DNA of 64,000 nt from Leptura quadrifasciata (Eukaryota > Arthropoda > Insecta > Coleoptera > Cerambycidae): assembly GCA_963675555.1 (NCBI GenBank), contig OY776675.1, positions 10,254,615 through 10,318,614 on the forward strand. The letters are read 5' to 3'. Position 1 is the stretch's first letter. Every line of letters starts with the position of its first letter. The notes under the pieces are model-generated. The model did not search any database, had not been told where the DNA came from, and worked only from the letters and a program-made list of their open reading frames with translations. Both the position numbers and the translations under genes were made by a program. This document shows positions 32,699 to 44,684 of this stretch, one piece after another.

Positions 32699-35600
32699 GG
32701 GGGTGTAATGGGGTAGTGAAGCGCAAGTAATAGCCTCTCCTACTCAATTGTTAACCTCACCTTCGCGATGAGTTCAATTTGAACTTGGTGCACCCTGTTT
32801 TCACTAACGAGGCTCTAACGACCGAGTAAGGGCGGAATAACCCTTACCTTTTGCCGTGAGCACATCCACCTTCTCACGAAGAGTGCGGTAAAAATAACCC
32901 ACCGCACACAAAGGTTGCTTTTGGAATCGTTTGGTTACCCCATCGTCGCAGTCTCCTTCTGTGCCATGGGACCACACCACTCGCCTTCCGCAACCGAGCT
33001 GGTCAGTTGCATACCTGCTCCAGCTAAAACTTCAAATGCAGCTTCGTTTTCAGTCGATTAAGGCTTTAAAAAATGATGGAGCGTTCAAGTGGGACAAAAT
33101 CATCCGGAGGTAAAATACCCTCCCGATCGGATCTCCGGGGGAGGGTGCCCGCAGGGACACCTCATCGAATGTCGAAAAAACACCGACAAGTTAAATCCAA
33201 CAAAACGAATTCTTTCATCTACGGCGCTTGGAATGTTCGTACTTTGAACGACAGCACTCGCACCGATCGGCCTGAAAGAAGAACTGCTCTAATAGATAGA
33301 GAACTTCACCGACTCAATGTTGACGTTGCAGCTCTCAGCGAAACTCGATTTTTGGAGGAAGGCTCTCTCACAGAAAAGTACTACACCTTCTAGTGGAAAG
33401 GTCTTCCCACCAATTCAAGAAGACAACATGGAGTAGGATTTGCCGTTCGGAATCAACTTGTATCCAACTTAACACAAGTACCACAAGGCCTATCCGAGCG
33501 TCTAATGCTGCTACGCTATGAGCTATCAGATGGCAGCGCGGTAAATCTAATAAGCGCCTACGCTCCCACTCTGGATGCAAGTCACGAAACCAAGGAAAGC
33601 TTCTATCAACATCTGGAAGAAACCCTCTGTAGAATACCTAAAACGGAACGACTCGTTATTCTTGGCGATTTTAACGCTAGAGTAGGGAGAGATGCAGACA
33701 CCTGGCCAGGCATCATAGGCAAGAACGGTTTGGGCAACATGAACGCTAACGGTCAACTACTCCTAACTAAATGCGCCGAGCATGATCTAGTTATAACAAA
33801 CACCATTTTCCGACAAAAGGATAAATTTAAAGGCACCTGGCGTCACCCCAGATCAGGTCACTGGCATCTACTGGACTATGTTATCGTACGTAGGAAGCAT
33901 CTCAAGGACGTCCAAATTACAAAGGCGCGCATTGATAGCGAATGTTGGACCGATCATCGTCCTGTTGTCTCTAAAATGAAAATTGTTATGAGACCCAAAC
34001 ACCGAAGAACTCAAGTAAAACGTAGACTCCGTCTCTGTATTAGTAAATTGCGTGACCAACAAACCGTCGAACAGCTAAAGCAAAAAGTTCAAGAGAATTT
34101 GAGTGCACTAGAAGAAACCAATTCTGTAGATGTCGCTGCTACCTGGACACAAATTAAAGACAGTTTAAAAAGTGCGAGTGAGGAAATTCTTGGCACTGTA
34201 GCAAGTAAAAAACAGGAGGACTGGTTCAATGATAATGAAGCTTTTATACAAGAACTTCTTGACCGCAAACATATTGCCTTCCAAAACGCTATCAACCACC
34301 CCAACGACTCATCAAAAGCAGAAGCTTTTACCCAATCTAAGTATGAAACGCAACGCGAAATCAGAAGAATAAAGAACGAGTGGTGGGCAAGCAAGGCCAG
34401 AGAAATTCAAAGGTACGCCGATTCACACGACTACAGGAATTTCTTTCAAGGAGTAAAAGCAGTGTACGGCCCCAGTCGGAAAAATATGTGCCCTATTAAA
34501 GATTTAAATGGAAATCTCCTCAAAGAAGACCAGGAAATAAGAGCCCGATGGAAAGAACACTACTCTAACATTCTTAACCAGCAAAGTCAAGCCGATCACG
34601 ATATTATAAATCTTATCCCTCAATACGACACCTTCGAAGACTTAGATAAGCCACTAACAACGGAAGAGATCTTAACCGCCATTGGGCAGCTAAAAAATAA
34701 CAAATCTCCCGGCGCCGACTCACTCCCAGCTGAGATCTTAAAGCTGTGTCGTCAGAGCTCATACCCTACCTCAAAAAACTGTTTGATGTCGTGTGGGAAA
34801 GTGGTCAAGCTCCGCAGGAGTTTCGTGATACACTTTTAATCAACCTCTTCAAAAACAAAGGGAGCGCTGCGGACTGTGGAAATTACAGGGGTATAGCTCT
34901 CCTGGCTGTTGGAGGGAAGATATTCACTAAAGCGAAGGCAAATAGGCTAACACCTGTTATTGAAAAGTTACTTCCTGAAACACAGAGTGGCTTTAGACCA
35001 AACCGAGGCACATCGGATTTAATCTTCACACTTAAGCAGCTTCAAGAAAAAGCACTCGAACATCAAGGAGAAATTCACATGGCCTTCATTGATTTAACCA
35101 AGGCGTTTGACTCGGTGGACAGGGAAGTGCTCTGGAAAATTATGTTCCGCTTAGGTATCCCTAGAAAATTTGTGGAAGTATGTCGCAGTCTACATACAAA
35201 CAACAACGCCCAGGTTATGTACAATAATGAGGCAACCGAACCTTTCCAAACCCTCACTGGAGTTAGGCAGGGATGTGTCTTAGCACCCCTACTCTTTAAT
35301 TTGTTTACCACTGCTCTAACAATTATTGTTGACAACAAACTGACAGTCAGAGGAATAGGTCTCAGATACCGTTTTGATGGCGGTCTCTTTAACATAGGGC
35401 GCTTTAGAGCTTTCACGAAGACACGCACACGATTCATTTGTGATCTCCAGTATGCGGATGACTGTGCACTTTTAGCCTCTACGCCGGAAGAGCTTCAAGA
35501 ACTTTTAGATGTGTATGCCCAGAGCTATGATTCCTTGGGACTTAAAATCAACATTGGAAAGACTAAGATTATGTCAACTCCTCATCAAGTGAACCAAATA

Positions 35601-36450
35601 GACATTACACTTAACGGAAATTCTCTTGAAGTGGTGGATCAGTTCAATTACTTAGGCAGCGTTGTTAATGACAAAGCAAACATGGACAGCGAGATTCGCA
35701 ATAGAATTAACGCTGCATCTAGAGCACTCTGGGGACTTAGAGAGAGAGTATTTGACAACCACGACCTTGCTTTGTCAACGAAAATGGCTGTCTACAGAGC
35801 AGTTCTCATTCCAATACTGCTATATGGATGTGAAAGCTGGGTCACTTACCGTCGTCATGTGAAAGAATTAGAACATTTTCAACAAAGACACCTCAGAAGT
35901 ATGATGAAAATCCGTTGGTTCCATCACATATCAAACGTGGAAGTACTCAGGAGAGCAAACAGCCGTCCAATTGAGGTGCTTATTTCAAGAGCACGCCTAA
36001 GATGGGCAGGTCACGTTTATCGTATGCATGATAACCGCCTTCCTAAATGTACACTTTATGGTGAATTGCTAAGCGGTAGAAGAAGGCGTGGCGGTCAACG
36101 AAAGAGGTTCAAAGACGCTCTCCATGAAAATCTAAAACCCTGCGGTATTGCAGACGAGCAATGGGAACAGCTTGCAGCGGACAGAACCGAATGGCGAGGG
36201 GTTGTGGCCAGCTATCAAGGAAATGCTGCTGCAAGAAGGCCGAATCCAAGACCTAACCAGGTCTATGTTTGTCCTGACTGCGGTCGACATGTGCTCTCCC
36301 GAATTGGCCTCTATAGCCATAGTCGTGTGCACCGTAGATGAATGGGAATTACAATAAACTACACCTGTTACTTGTTTTTTATTGTAAACAATTTATCGAC
36401 TGTAACATTTTTATACTCGGACTCGAGTAACGGCTAATAATAATAATAAT
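32699..36450 (+). mobile_element. APE-type LINE with C-terminal C2H2 finger
   Basis: This 3752-bp element consists of a 374-bp leader, one EN-RT reading frame with two lesions, a short 3' UTR and a (TAA)n tail (36435-36450). ATAATATGATAA occurs on both sides (32687-32698 and 36449-36460), consistent with a 10-12-bp duplication, although the left copy is part of the microsatellite. The protein resembles the widespread metazoan 'endonuclease-reverse transcriptase' LINEs that end in a zinc finger. Exact clade not assigned. Confidence 0.85.
33073..36341 (+). pseudogene. EN-RT polyprotein of the LINE, one nonsense and one frameshift
   Basis: Starting at 33073, endonuclease boxes are GAWNVRTL, LSETRF, SAYAPT, LGDFNARVGRD and WTDHRP. 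A TAG at 33391-33393 breaks the frame early, and the same frame then continues to about 34746. There a one-base deletion shifts the rest. In the second part, residues from 34746: FIDLTKAFDS (114-123), GVRQGCVLAP (172-181), active-site YADD (236-239) and FNYLGS. The C-terminus carries a C2H2 finger (C-X2-C-X12-H-X3-H) just before the stop. Only two lesions in 3.2 kb suggest a fairly recent copy. It would have nicked and reverse-transcribed at the target site. Confidence 0.88.
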
Positions 36451-36724
36451 AATATGATAATGATATCTATTCGGCAATATCAACTTTCTTCGATTTCATT
36501 CAATAGTTATCGAGAAACTCGAATTTCACAACACAAGGGATGTACAATTTATACAGTAGGCTATCAAGCATACTTTGAAGGCTGTCATAAAGTATCGTTA
36601 TGTGAAAATTAGTTGTCAAAATTCTACAATAAGGTTTAGGCGGCATTTCTGTAGTAATTTGACAGTTTTTATATCATTTTTATTGTAACTGTGGCACATT
36701 CAAGTGAAATGCAATTAATCACGA

Positions 36725-37720
36725 TTGGATGTGGTGATAAAAGCAGATCTCAAATGGAAGTATGTACAATGTTCAATGCTAAATATACCGATCCCTCGAT
36801 TACATAATCCACAGTTAGTAGAATTGAATGAGAAATTTGGGAAAATGGAAACGTCGGAGACCTTCCTATATCAGGAAGGAGAAACCAAATTGATGAGTAA
36901 AAACAATTAGATATTTTATAGGCTTTGAGGAAAATGCACACAAGTCGACCAAACAAATCGCTGATGAAAATAATGTAAATAAGTAATCAGTGTTGCGAGT
37001 TTTGAAGAAAGAGAAGTATCATCCTTTTAAAGTGCATCTGGTTCATGAATTAAACCAAGCTGATGGTGATTCTGTGAAACAATTATGAACATGTGTCATG
37101 CAAATCCGCAGTTTAGAAATATAATTCTGTTTACTGATGAAGCGGCGTTTTGTTTGAGCGGTGCTGTTAATAGACAAAACTCTCGAAACTGGAGTAGAAT
37201 AATCCTCATTTGATGATGAAGGCTCACAATCAATATCCCAGAAAAGTTAGTGTTTGGGCTGGGATTATTGAAAATAAAATTATTGGTCCCCATTTTTTCG
37301 AGGGTTCATTAAATGGTGAACGGTATCTACATTTTTAGTTCCAACATTAACAAGATTATATCCAAATGAAATAAATCGAAATATTTGGTTCCAACAAGAT
37401 GGAGCTCCACCGGATTATGCAATTGAAGTTAGGGCCATTTAAATACACTGTTACCTGGCAGATGAATTGGTAGGCGCGGCGCAATAGAGTGGCCTGCCCA
37501 TTCTCCTGACATAACCCCACTGCATTACTTCTTATGGGGATACTTAAAGTCGAAAGTATATGCTAATAGACCGGGTAATATTGAAGATTTAAAAAATAAG
37601 ATAAGGCAAAAAGTAGAATAAATAAGTCCATTGGTGAGACAAAACGTTATTGGGGAATTTCCTAACCGCCTTGTTTATTATCAAGAAATGAAGGGTTTGC
37701 AATTTGGACATTTACTTTAA
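36725..37720 (+). pseudogene. Tc1/mariner-like transposase relic
   Basis: Fragments in shifting frames follow the order of insect mariner-like transposases. N-terminal helix-turn-helix region: NPQLVELNEKFGKMETSET (36800s). Then ADENNVNK, KEKYHPFKVHLVHEL near 37020. Then the DDE core: FSDEA-like at about 37135, IWFQQDGAPP at about 37388, and the SPD-like and YFLWGYLKSKVY-like region at about 37500-37560. Many stops and frameshifts break it. No inverted ends were found. A second fragment of the same type is at 45.5 kb. Confidence 0.75.
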
Positions 37721-37831
37721 ATTAATTTCAATTTTATAAAGTTTTTATTAACTGTTTTTTCTCTAATAAGAAGTTATTTTATAATAAAGAAACAAGTTAT
37801 TGCCTCATACCTCAAGAGAAACAACAATGCA

Positions 37832-37876
37832 GCCACGGACACGTGTTTTGGAGTTATTGCTCCTCATCAGCGTAGC
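37832..37876 (-). ncRNA. Hammerhead ribozyme motif, copy 1 (core-mutated)
   Basis: Minus strand: stem I GCTACG with CGTGGC (one G-U pair), core CTGATGA, stem II GGAG-CAATAA-CTCC, then AAAA where GAAA is required, a self-complementary helix III ACACGTGT, and the cleavage triplet GTC. The lost core G predicts no or poor cleavage. The short palindromic helix III would need a dimer. Confidence 0.8.
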
Positions 37877-38137
37877 GTAGCTTAGCGAATATATCTTATA
37901 ATCGAGCAAAACTAACAAAAGTCGGAAAGTACAGTGCACAGTACTCGATTTGTACCTTCATACTTCATGTGCCACATTTAGGGCCTCGAATGAGAGCAAT
38001 CAGTACGACGAGCTCTATGTGTACTGCTCTATTTCCACCTGGCAAACACTAAGTAAAATATGATGGGGTTTATAAGGCTAAACAATTAAATAAAGTAACA
38101 AATTATTACCTTATACCTCAAGAGAAACAACAATGCA

Positions 38138-38182
38138 GCTACGTACACGTGTTTCGGAGTTATTGCTCCTCATCAGCGTAGC
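38138..38182 (-). ncRNA. Hammerhead ribozyme motif, copy 2 (intact core)
   Basis: Minus strand: stem I GCTACG with CGTAGC (six Watson-Crick pairs), core CTGATGA, stem II GGAG-CAATAA-CTCC, GAAA, helix III ACACGTGT, cleavage triplet GTA. All invariant core positions are present. Helix III has no room for a loop in a monomer but is self-complementary, so two RNAs could pair and cleave, as known for short-helix-III hammerheads of Penelope-like elements. Confidence 0.85.
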
Positions 38183-38224
38183 GAATATATTTTAAGCGAG
38201 CAAAACTATTAAAGGTAGAAATGT

Positions 38225-39470
38225 ATTATACACATTGGAGGTACCCTGTACAATTATATGTAAACTTCTTCCACCCCTAGAGCCTACATATAAATGATAA
38301 GGTACTTCAGTAGGCGTAGATATTCATTACAATTAGATGATCCTTTAGTGACGAGTCTGGAGATAATGTAAAATAAAGATTTTAAGATAACGGTAAACTG
38401 AATGTCCACATAAAATTTAATTCGTGAGAATTCGTTTTACAGATGTTGCAAGAGCAGAATGGGAGACATTTAAAGAAATGTAATTTCTAATTCTCAGGTT
38501 CGCAATGTAGTTAAATATATCTTTAGCCGGATCCACGTTTTATCTCGCAGTTTTATCTGACTAGTTCTATAGTTCTATCTGAAAATGAGGTTTCTCTATG
38601 GAATGAATAAATGATGTATCTAATGCGTACTTTGAAATAATATATCGTTATTTTAACACCAATTTAATTTAGTGGCATGGGTGTATTGTAGCTGGAAAAT
38701 ATTTTGTAATAATAATTACAAAGAACTCAATTATAATATCGTCTAAAAAATTATTTGTATGTTGAATTTTATTGGCAGCAATACAATTTGCTGTATGTGA
38801 ATAACAGCTATTAAACGATACTCCCTTATTCTGGCCTAATAAAAATGAACAAAAATTTCAAGCATACATAGGACACTGAATCCTCACGCAAGAAGAAGTC
38901 TATGTTCTATTAATTCCTCGTCTAATTATATAACTACCAGAGTATTCTTCCTCGATAGATATATAAATCTATTTTACTTCAAAACAATTACTTGACAATT
39001 GTATAGGAATAGCCATAAAAAATGAAATACAAATTTAAAGCTCATAAAATTTCAATATTTGACACAGGAAGTCACTGATCTTTTAAAAACATAAATCCTT
39101 TAAGATGAGCATATCCAAAAGAGGGAGATTCAATAAGCACATATTTATTATTTTTGGCCGTAACTTTTTTTAAATCTTTTATTAAACATGCAATGTTTGT
39201 TTGTTAGTTTGTTTCCCAAACCGTGCAATCAAAATATCGATTATTTCTAATTAAGCTAGAGCTTTGAAATTTTGCATATCTGTATAAGTCCGGTGACAAT
39301 ACACTTTAACATTTTCATATAAGAAAAAACAAGATGGCGAACGGTTTTACCGTTTATGATCCTATTCGACTCTAAATCTATATCTGGGGGTTTTCGGGTT
39401 CGCCAATTACGAATTTCTAGTAAAAAATTTAGTTCAGGATGGCGACTTCATCATAGCGGACAACTTTACC
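38225..39470. other. Non-genic stretch
   Basis: Nothing recognised. Confidence 0.4.
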
Positions 39471-39479
39471 GTTTTTTTA

Positions 39480-41060
39480 TGGTGGAGGGGAAATCCTACA
39501 TGGACACCCGACGCTAGGGTCTCCGCACCGGGTAGTGTCGGACTCCTACCGACTAAAACCCCTCCTACCCCTCCTGGATCAGTATTTCCACGTAACCTGG
39601 AACCGCTTTCGCTTTCCGTCAGGCCACGAGTCATTCATCTTGTATTGGTGTTAGTAAAACTTCCCACGTTTTGCCTTATATCCACCATCTGCTAAAGCAA
39701 TTAGGGGTTCGGGGGCTAGATTTCTTCTATCATCTTCCTTTGTCCTCATTATTCGATTTAGAGTATATGCTACGTTTTCCCAGTTCTCCTCCTATTCCAG
39801 CAAATACTCAATTAAGTTATCAGGGTTCCAATGGTCTCCTGATCCCTCGGTTCTCCACCGGTTACAAGCCTCCTTCTGGTGCTCTGTACCGCCATCGAAC
39901 TCTCCCATACTGGGCCGCATACAGTAGAATGGGATGCACCATACTGCTTAATACCCTTCTTTTGCTAGCTTTGGGGGCCCATATGTGTTACTAAGGCAGA
40001 GGCGGCTTTCCACGGCTTTTCTGCTATCTTCAATGCATGTAACCCATAGGTTAGCCGCGGGTCTAACCATATTCCGAGATATTTTAAGCCCCTAATCTAA
40101 TCTCCACTTGCCCTACTCTTACTGTGAAGGGTGGTAGAATTCTTTTCCTGATAATGATGATGCACTCTGTTTTCTCTGGGGCTAGTTCCAATTGCACCCC
40201 ATTTAACCACCGCTCTATTCTCCTAATGGTTTCATTTACCCCTGCCTCTACTCCATCCACCCATTTTCCTGTAGTTGTTATGGCCAAGTCGTCGACTTGC
40301 CTTGTCAGCGTAACACCGCCCGCCAGGGACAGCTGTAAAACGTCATTGAACATTAAATTCCATAGGATCGGACCCAGGACCGGTCCCTGTGGAACCCCGC
40401 AGGTCACCTTCTTCCAGTGTGTACCGTTTTCTGCCTCCCATCCAATTCTTCTGTTCTTCAGATAGCGCTTAGTCATTCTGAGCAAGTAAGGAGCTACTCC
40501 CACTCCCCTCAGACTACTGATAATCTCAGCCTACCCCGCTGTGTTAAACGCATTTCTGGCATCCAGGGTTACTAATGCACAGATTCTTTTAAAGTTCATG
40601 GCCTCTCTCGCAATCTCCGTAATCCTCCTTACAGCATCCACCGTCGATTTGCCTTTCCTAAAGCCGTACTGATTATCCGCCAATCCCCCTTTCTGCTCTA
40701 TTTCAGTCTCTAATCTCCCCAATACAAAGTGTTCCAGCAACTTGCTCTATGCGTCCAACAAACACAGTGGCCTGTAAGAGGACGGTTCCTCTGGCGGTTT
40801 ATTCTTTCTTGCTATCAATACCAGCCTTGTTCTCCTCCATATGTCCGAAAAAACCCACTCTTCAGTGCCTGATTCATAATTCTCAGGGTAACCGCGGGGT
40901 ACTCCTCTGCAACTGTCTTCACTATGTCGGGTGGCATATCGTCTGGGCCTGGAGCTTTACCGCTTTTAAGCCTGCTACAAGCAGTCTTAAGTTCTTTCTC
41001 CATAAAAGGGGGCACGTCCCCCACTTCTGTCGCTCCCCATCTGACTTCTTCCCTCACACT
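39480..41060 (-). pseudogene. R1-like LINE reverse transcriptase relic
   Basis: Minus-strand pieces in order: LKSGKAPGPDDMPPDIVK (41057-40815), NQYGFRKGKSTVDAVRRI and LVTLDARNAFNTA (40740-40531), then VPQGPVLGPILWNLMFNDVL and the active-site region, which reads QVDDLAI in place of FADDLA (40503-40084). After a stop come KYLGIWLD and, further on, NLIEYLLE with EENWENVAYTLNRIM near 39.8 kb, a C-terminal signature I associate with R1-clade elements. The 3' UTR contains GACTAAAACCCCTCCT (39555-39570) on the plus strand. Several frameshifts and stops make it a dead copy, 5'-truncated before 41.06 kb. Confidence 0.8.
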
Positions 41061-41630
41061 CTTTTTATGTGCGAGAAAAATGAGTTTATCGCCTAACTAC
41101 TGCATAATTTAGGAATGCAAAAGTAGCACTTCTGTGTCAGCTGTAAATAAAACATATATGTCAACTACGAAAAATATAAGTTGTGACTACGATCTATGCC
41201 TAGAATAATTAATTTAATATAATTCTATTTTACCATAGAAATTATTTTCCAAATTAAATTATTTTATACGTTTTCACTTGAGCTGTGATTATTACGAATT
41301 TGTTTCTTTATTTTCTTCAGGGAGATTTTATTAAATTTTACTTGTTTCTTTTAATTAAAAATTATAAGATTTCACTAAAAACATATATAACCTTGAGTAG
41401 CTATTTATAACTAGAGGTGAAAATTTTCATCCCGATGAAAAGTAGGATTAGCTCTACATTGAGCAAAGTTTTTCATGCATGTATGACTATATATACCTTA
41501 TTTGGGAATTAAATTCTGTAACGTCCAAAGTGAATAAGATCAATTTATTATAAGTGCTCACTCGAAGAGGACTAGGGATACTGTGTGGATGTGCAACAAA
41601 ACTGTCACGTACATATCTAGTTTTCACTAC

Positions 41631-41850
41631 TGGTCGAGAGGTGAGCGCACTTGCCTCTCACCCAAAAGTTCCGGGTTCGATCCCCGGTCGTGGCAGTGGC
41701 AAATACTGTGAGAGTGATTTTTTCACTATACACGGATATTGGGTGTGTGTCCCTTGTCTCTAAATGTGTAGCCCCCTCCCACACAAGGCTCTTCTAGAGC
41801 CTTCTGGGATAAAGGGGGTCGTCATTACCTGTGGTGTATTTATTTATTAA
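41631..41850 (+). mobile_element. tRNA-derived SINE
   Basis: Box A-like TGGTCGAGAGG (41631-41641) and B box GGTTCGATCCC (41674-41684) have normal pol III spacing. TCCGGG/CCCGG forms a T-arm, and flanking bases pair as a 6-of-7 acceptor stem. The anticodon arm is malformed by extra A residues, so it is a SINE head, not a working tRNA. The body runs through CACACAAGGCTCTTCTAG to an AT-rich end near 41.85 kb. Confidence 0.65.
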
Positions 41851-42124
41851 TTACCTACAGGAATAAAAATATGTTACTGATATTTCTTATAAATACTTTG
41901 GACTTAAACTTCTGCGCTTTTCGTTGAAAATTCACTTATATTGTGAGAAAGTCCGCTCACTATTACTGGGGCATACTTAAATTGTCAGAACTTTCACAAA
42001 GTTGCCACAATCACGCCTGACCTAGTGTAGAATAGTTTGCTTCTGTACCGTTTAAAAAGTTGATTACACCTAATATTAAACAAATCCCGGATTGTTTTCT
42101 AAAAAGATTTGTATTTTTTTCACC

Positions 42125-42660
42125 CTGCCATCAATTTCTTCCTGTAGTGAAAAAATGCATGGTCGAAAACCGTACACAACGTTCATTGCATCACCTATGC
42201 TCAATTTTTAACGCGCACGGGCAAAGAAATTTATAGAAATCATGGTTTTCACATTTTCTTGAACAATTGAATCTATAAAATGTCTGTTAATTTTGTGAAA
42301 CAGCAACAGCATCATCTGGATTTAGTTGCTATAATACTGATTTTACGCCACCAAAATAACAATAAGAGTTTATCTAGCAAAGTTTGTGTTAAAATGGACT
42401 CTTTTGGTAATGATGTATTTGCAAGATATTGTTTAAATAACAGTATACGATTAGGTGCTTTAAGAAAAACTTTCTTTACAGCAGAAATTAATTTATCATT
42501 TTTAAAATAGTACGAACTAATAGTCTGAGCAATCGTATGAAGTATATGTACTGAACATGTTATACTGAGTACATTTTGAAATGTTTTTCAAAAAAAATCC
42601 AGCAACTTTCATATATGGAACTCCATCGGTAACAAATAATATATGTCCTTGTTATTTTCT
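42125..42660 (-). pseudogene. hAT-like transposase relic
   Basis: On the minus strand the frame reads LFVTDGVPYMKVAGFFLKN (42645-42580), then, after a gap, KLISAVKKVFLKAPNRILLF (about 42505-42440) and SLPKESILT. I recognise this order (TDAAPYM, VKKVFLKAP, LP..VLTRW) from insect hAT-type transposase-like genes with an RNase H-like fold. Several frame breaks follow. No ends were located. Confidence 0.6.
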
Positions 42661-42779
42661 GTCGCTGTGTCATCCCCATAACAACCGTATCCTAGATGTC
42701 AACTTTTAATATAAAAACATAATATAATTTAAATATTTAAAGATATAGAAATTCATATTAGCGATCATAATAACGCATC

Positions 42780-44130
42780 ACATGGCACTAGAATGGTGTA
42801 GCAAGGACTTCCTCAAGGATCAATTCTTAGCCCACTTCTGTTTGGTATCTATGCAGCTGATCTGTATTGTATGATTGGCGACTCAAAATGTATTCAGTAT
42901 GCCGACGACATTTACCTGTTTTCTATCCAGGATTCCTATAACGCATGTATAAAAGACCTGAAATATATATAGGATTTGTTGTTAAAAGCTGGCTAATAGA
43001 CCATGGATTCAACATATCTCCATAAAAGTCTGCAATAATATTCGGTACAAGCTATCAACTTAATATAACAGGATAGTTTTAATTTACAGGCTACTATGTA
43101 CCAATTGTAAACCATTATAAGCATATAGGTATGACCCTGAATAATGAATTATTATAGAAAATACATTAGATATATAAAAAGTAAATTTGAACAGCTATAA
43201 TTATGTTTAAATGTGTGTTCAAAAAACGTGAAATGTTGAGACAACTGTATCTTTAATGTTTTATAGGTCATTTATGCAGTGTATTATGGATTATGGAAGT
43301 AAGATACTTCCATATTCCATATATGGATCAGCATCAAATAAGTAGAGTATTTACAGCGGCGCTGGCACTGTCCCGCATCACTTTATATGACGTTACAGGA
43401 GGCAGGGCCAGGGGCAGTTTGCGGGTGATGAGATCGGAGGGGGTAATTAGAGTGGTGGTGTAATTAGAATGGTGGGAGGTAATTAGAGTGGTGGTGGGTA
43501 ATTAGAGTGATTAGGGAGGGGCTTAGGAGAGCGCTCGGAGGAACGATTAATTCAATACGGCTATTACTATTATATAGTTAACATCGATCTAACGCGCTAA
43601 TTTATCACTCAAAAAATCCAGTGCTACTATTACGATTGTTATTATCATGATCCAGACTGGCTTAGATATCTATATACATTAGAACAAAGAAAGCTGCCAT
43701 ACTGCTGTCAATTAGCGGAGGAGTGTTTTTCGGTATACGTCAAAGGAGGCCGCCTGATTATATTTTAATTGGGCGACGTTTCTGTCGGTGCTTTTACATA
43801 TTCATATACGCATCTATCGACGAATTTTCAGCCACTGTGTAAAGATAGAGAGAATAAAATAAATAATTTGTGATCAAACCGTTTAGTTTATATAGTAGAC
43901 TACTAATCTTTTGTTCTCTGAAGACTTAATATATTCAACCAAAGATTTATACGTTATATTGGATTTTAAGTTAAGCTTTAATTCCCACATAGAAGCGATT
44001 ATCAGAAATGCCTACAGAGGTCTTAATTTCATAATGAGGTTTCTCGAAAGTTTTACTAATTTTGGCTCTATTATTTTACCATATAATTCTCTTGATCATA
44101 ATTCTCCCTAATAACAACTCACTTTATAAT
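42780..44130 (+). pseudogene. Jockey-type RT relic in two pieces
   Basis: 42800-43000 encodes QGLPQGSILSPLLFGIYAADL and, about 20 codons on, QYADDIYLFS, the RT active site. 43905-44110 encodes DLYVILDFKLSFNSHIE and RNAYRGLNFIMRF, which normally follows about 80-100 residues later. The ~0.9-kb gap between them is partly filled by G-rich tandem repeats (43.44-43.53 kb) and looks like a later insertion. Stops are frequent. Confidence 0.65.
43437..43535 (+). repeat. GGTAATTAGAGTGGTGG tandem repeat
   Basis: About five units of 18-22 bp containing GTAATTAGARTGGTGG. The reverse-complement version fills 47.0-47.4 kb. Confidence 0.8.
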
Positions 44131-44139
44131 TTTGTTGAG

Positions 44140-44620
44140 CGTATTGGAAAATATACAACCAAATTCATCCTTGCATTGAATTAAACATTTAATCGAAACT
44201 TTCATTACATAAATGACGAATAAACGACTTATACGCAAATTTATACTTGTTTATGGACATAACTTATATCCAGTCGGTATATCATATATAATCAGTTATT
44301 GACAAAAAATAATAAGCCTAAATAGTCATTAAGATAAAAATATCGAATTCGCCTTTTAATCGGTTTGAATGAAAACCACTGCAATATAAATATATATTAT
44401 ATTACAAAGGTGACCAACTCTTTAGAAAAAATCAAAAATAATATTTATATGCAAAACTATTTGTAATTGAATAACGTCAACAAGTCGAAATCAAAATATA
44501 GGATCCGAAATGGACAACCTAATTATCAGATTCATTCATAATTGACAAAGAGTCACAAAAAAACACCTGTTTTGGGGTTCTAGAGTTTGCATATTGCTAA
44601 AATACTGAAACGGTTATATT
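44140..44620. other. Non-genic stretch
   Basis: Nothing recognised. Confidence 0.4.
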
Positions 44621-44623
44621 AAC

Positions 44624-44684
44624 GGTAGGAAGTTTGCCGGTTTAGAACAGATTTCTATTGTCCTGAACCGGCAAATTTTCCACC
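44624..44684. repeat. 61-nt hairpin of pre-miRNA size
   Basis: Arms of about 25 nt (central GTTTGCCGGTT with AACCGGCAAAT) enclose a ~10-nt loop with a few mismatches. Weaker pairing continues outward. It could be a miRNA-like precursor or a tiny MITE. No TA duplication is evident. Confidence 0.5.

Larger units (their letters stand above)
37790..38220 (-). repeat. Two ~300-bp direct repeats, each with a hammerhead motif
   Basis: A block of about 125 bp at 37790-37925 recurs at 38093-38220, 303-306 bp further on, in the same orientation. Both contain CTCAAGAGAAACAACAATGC and the hammerhead. Weaker similarity continues through the spacer (GTACC, CTTC and AGCCT landmarks), so these look like two monomers of a ~300-bp repeat. 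Tandem or terminal repeats bearing hammerheads are known from Penelope-like elements and from several animal satellites. Confidence 0.85.

Noticed and set aside
32268..32747. 159-codon minus-strand open frame with an 8-residue repeat
   Set aside because: It is the translation of the 8-bp microsatellite (24 nt gives 8 residues) and not a gene.
41624..41697. tRNA gene candidate
   Set aside because: A and B boxes and a partial acceptor stem are present, but the anticodon arm is malformed and a SINE body follows.
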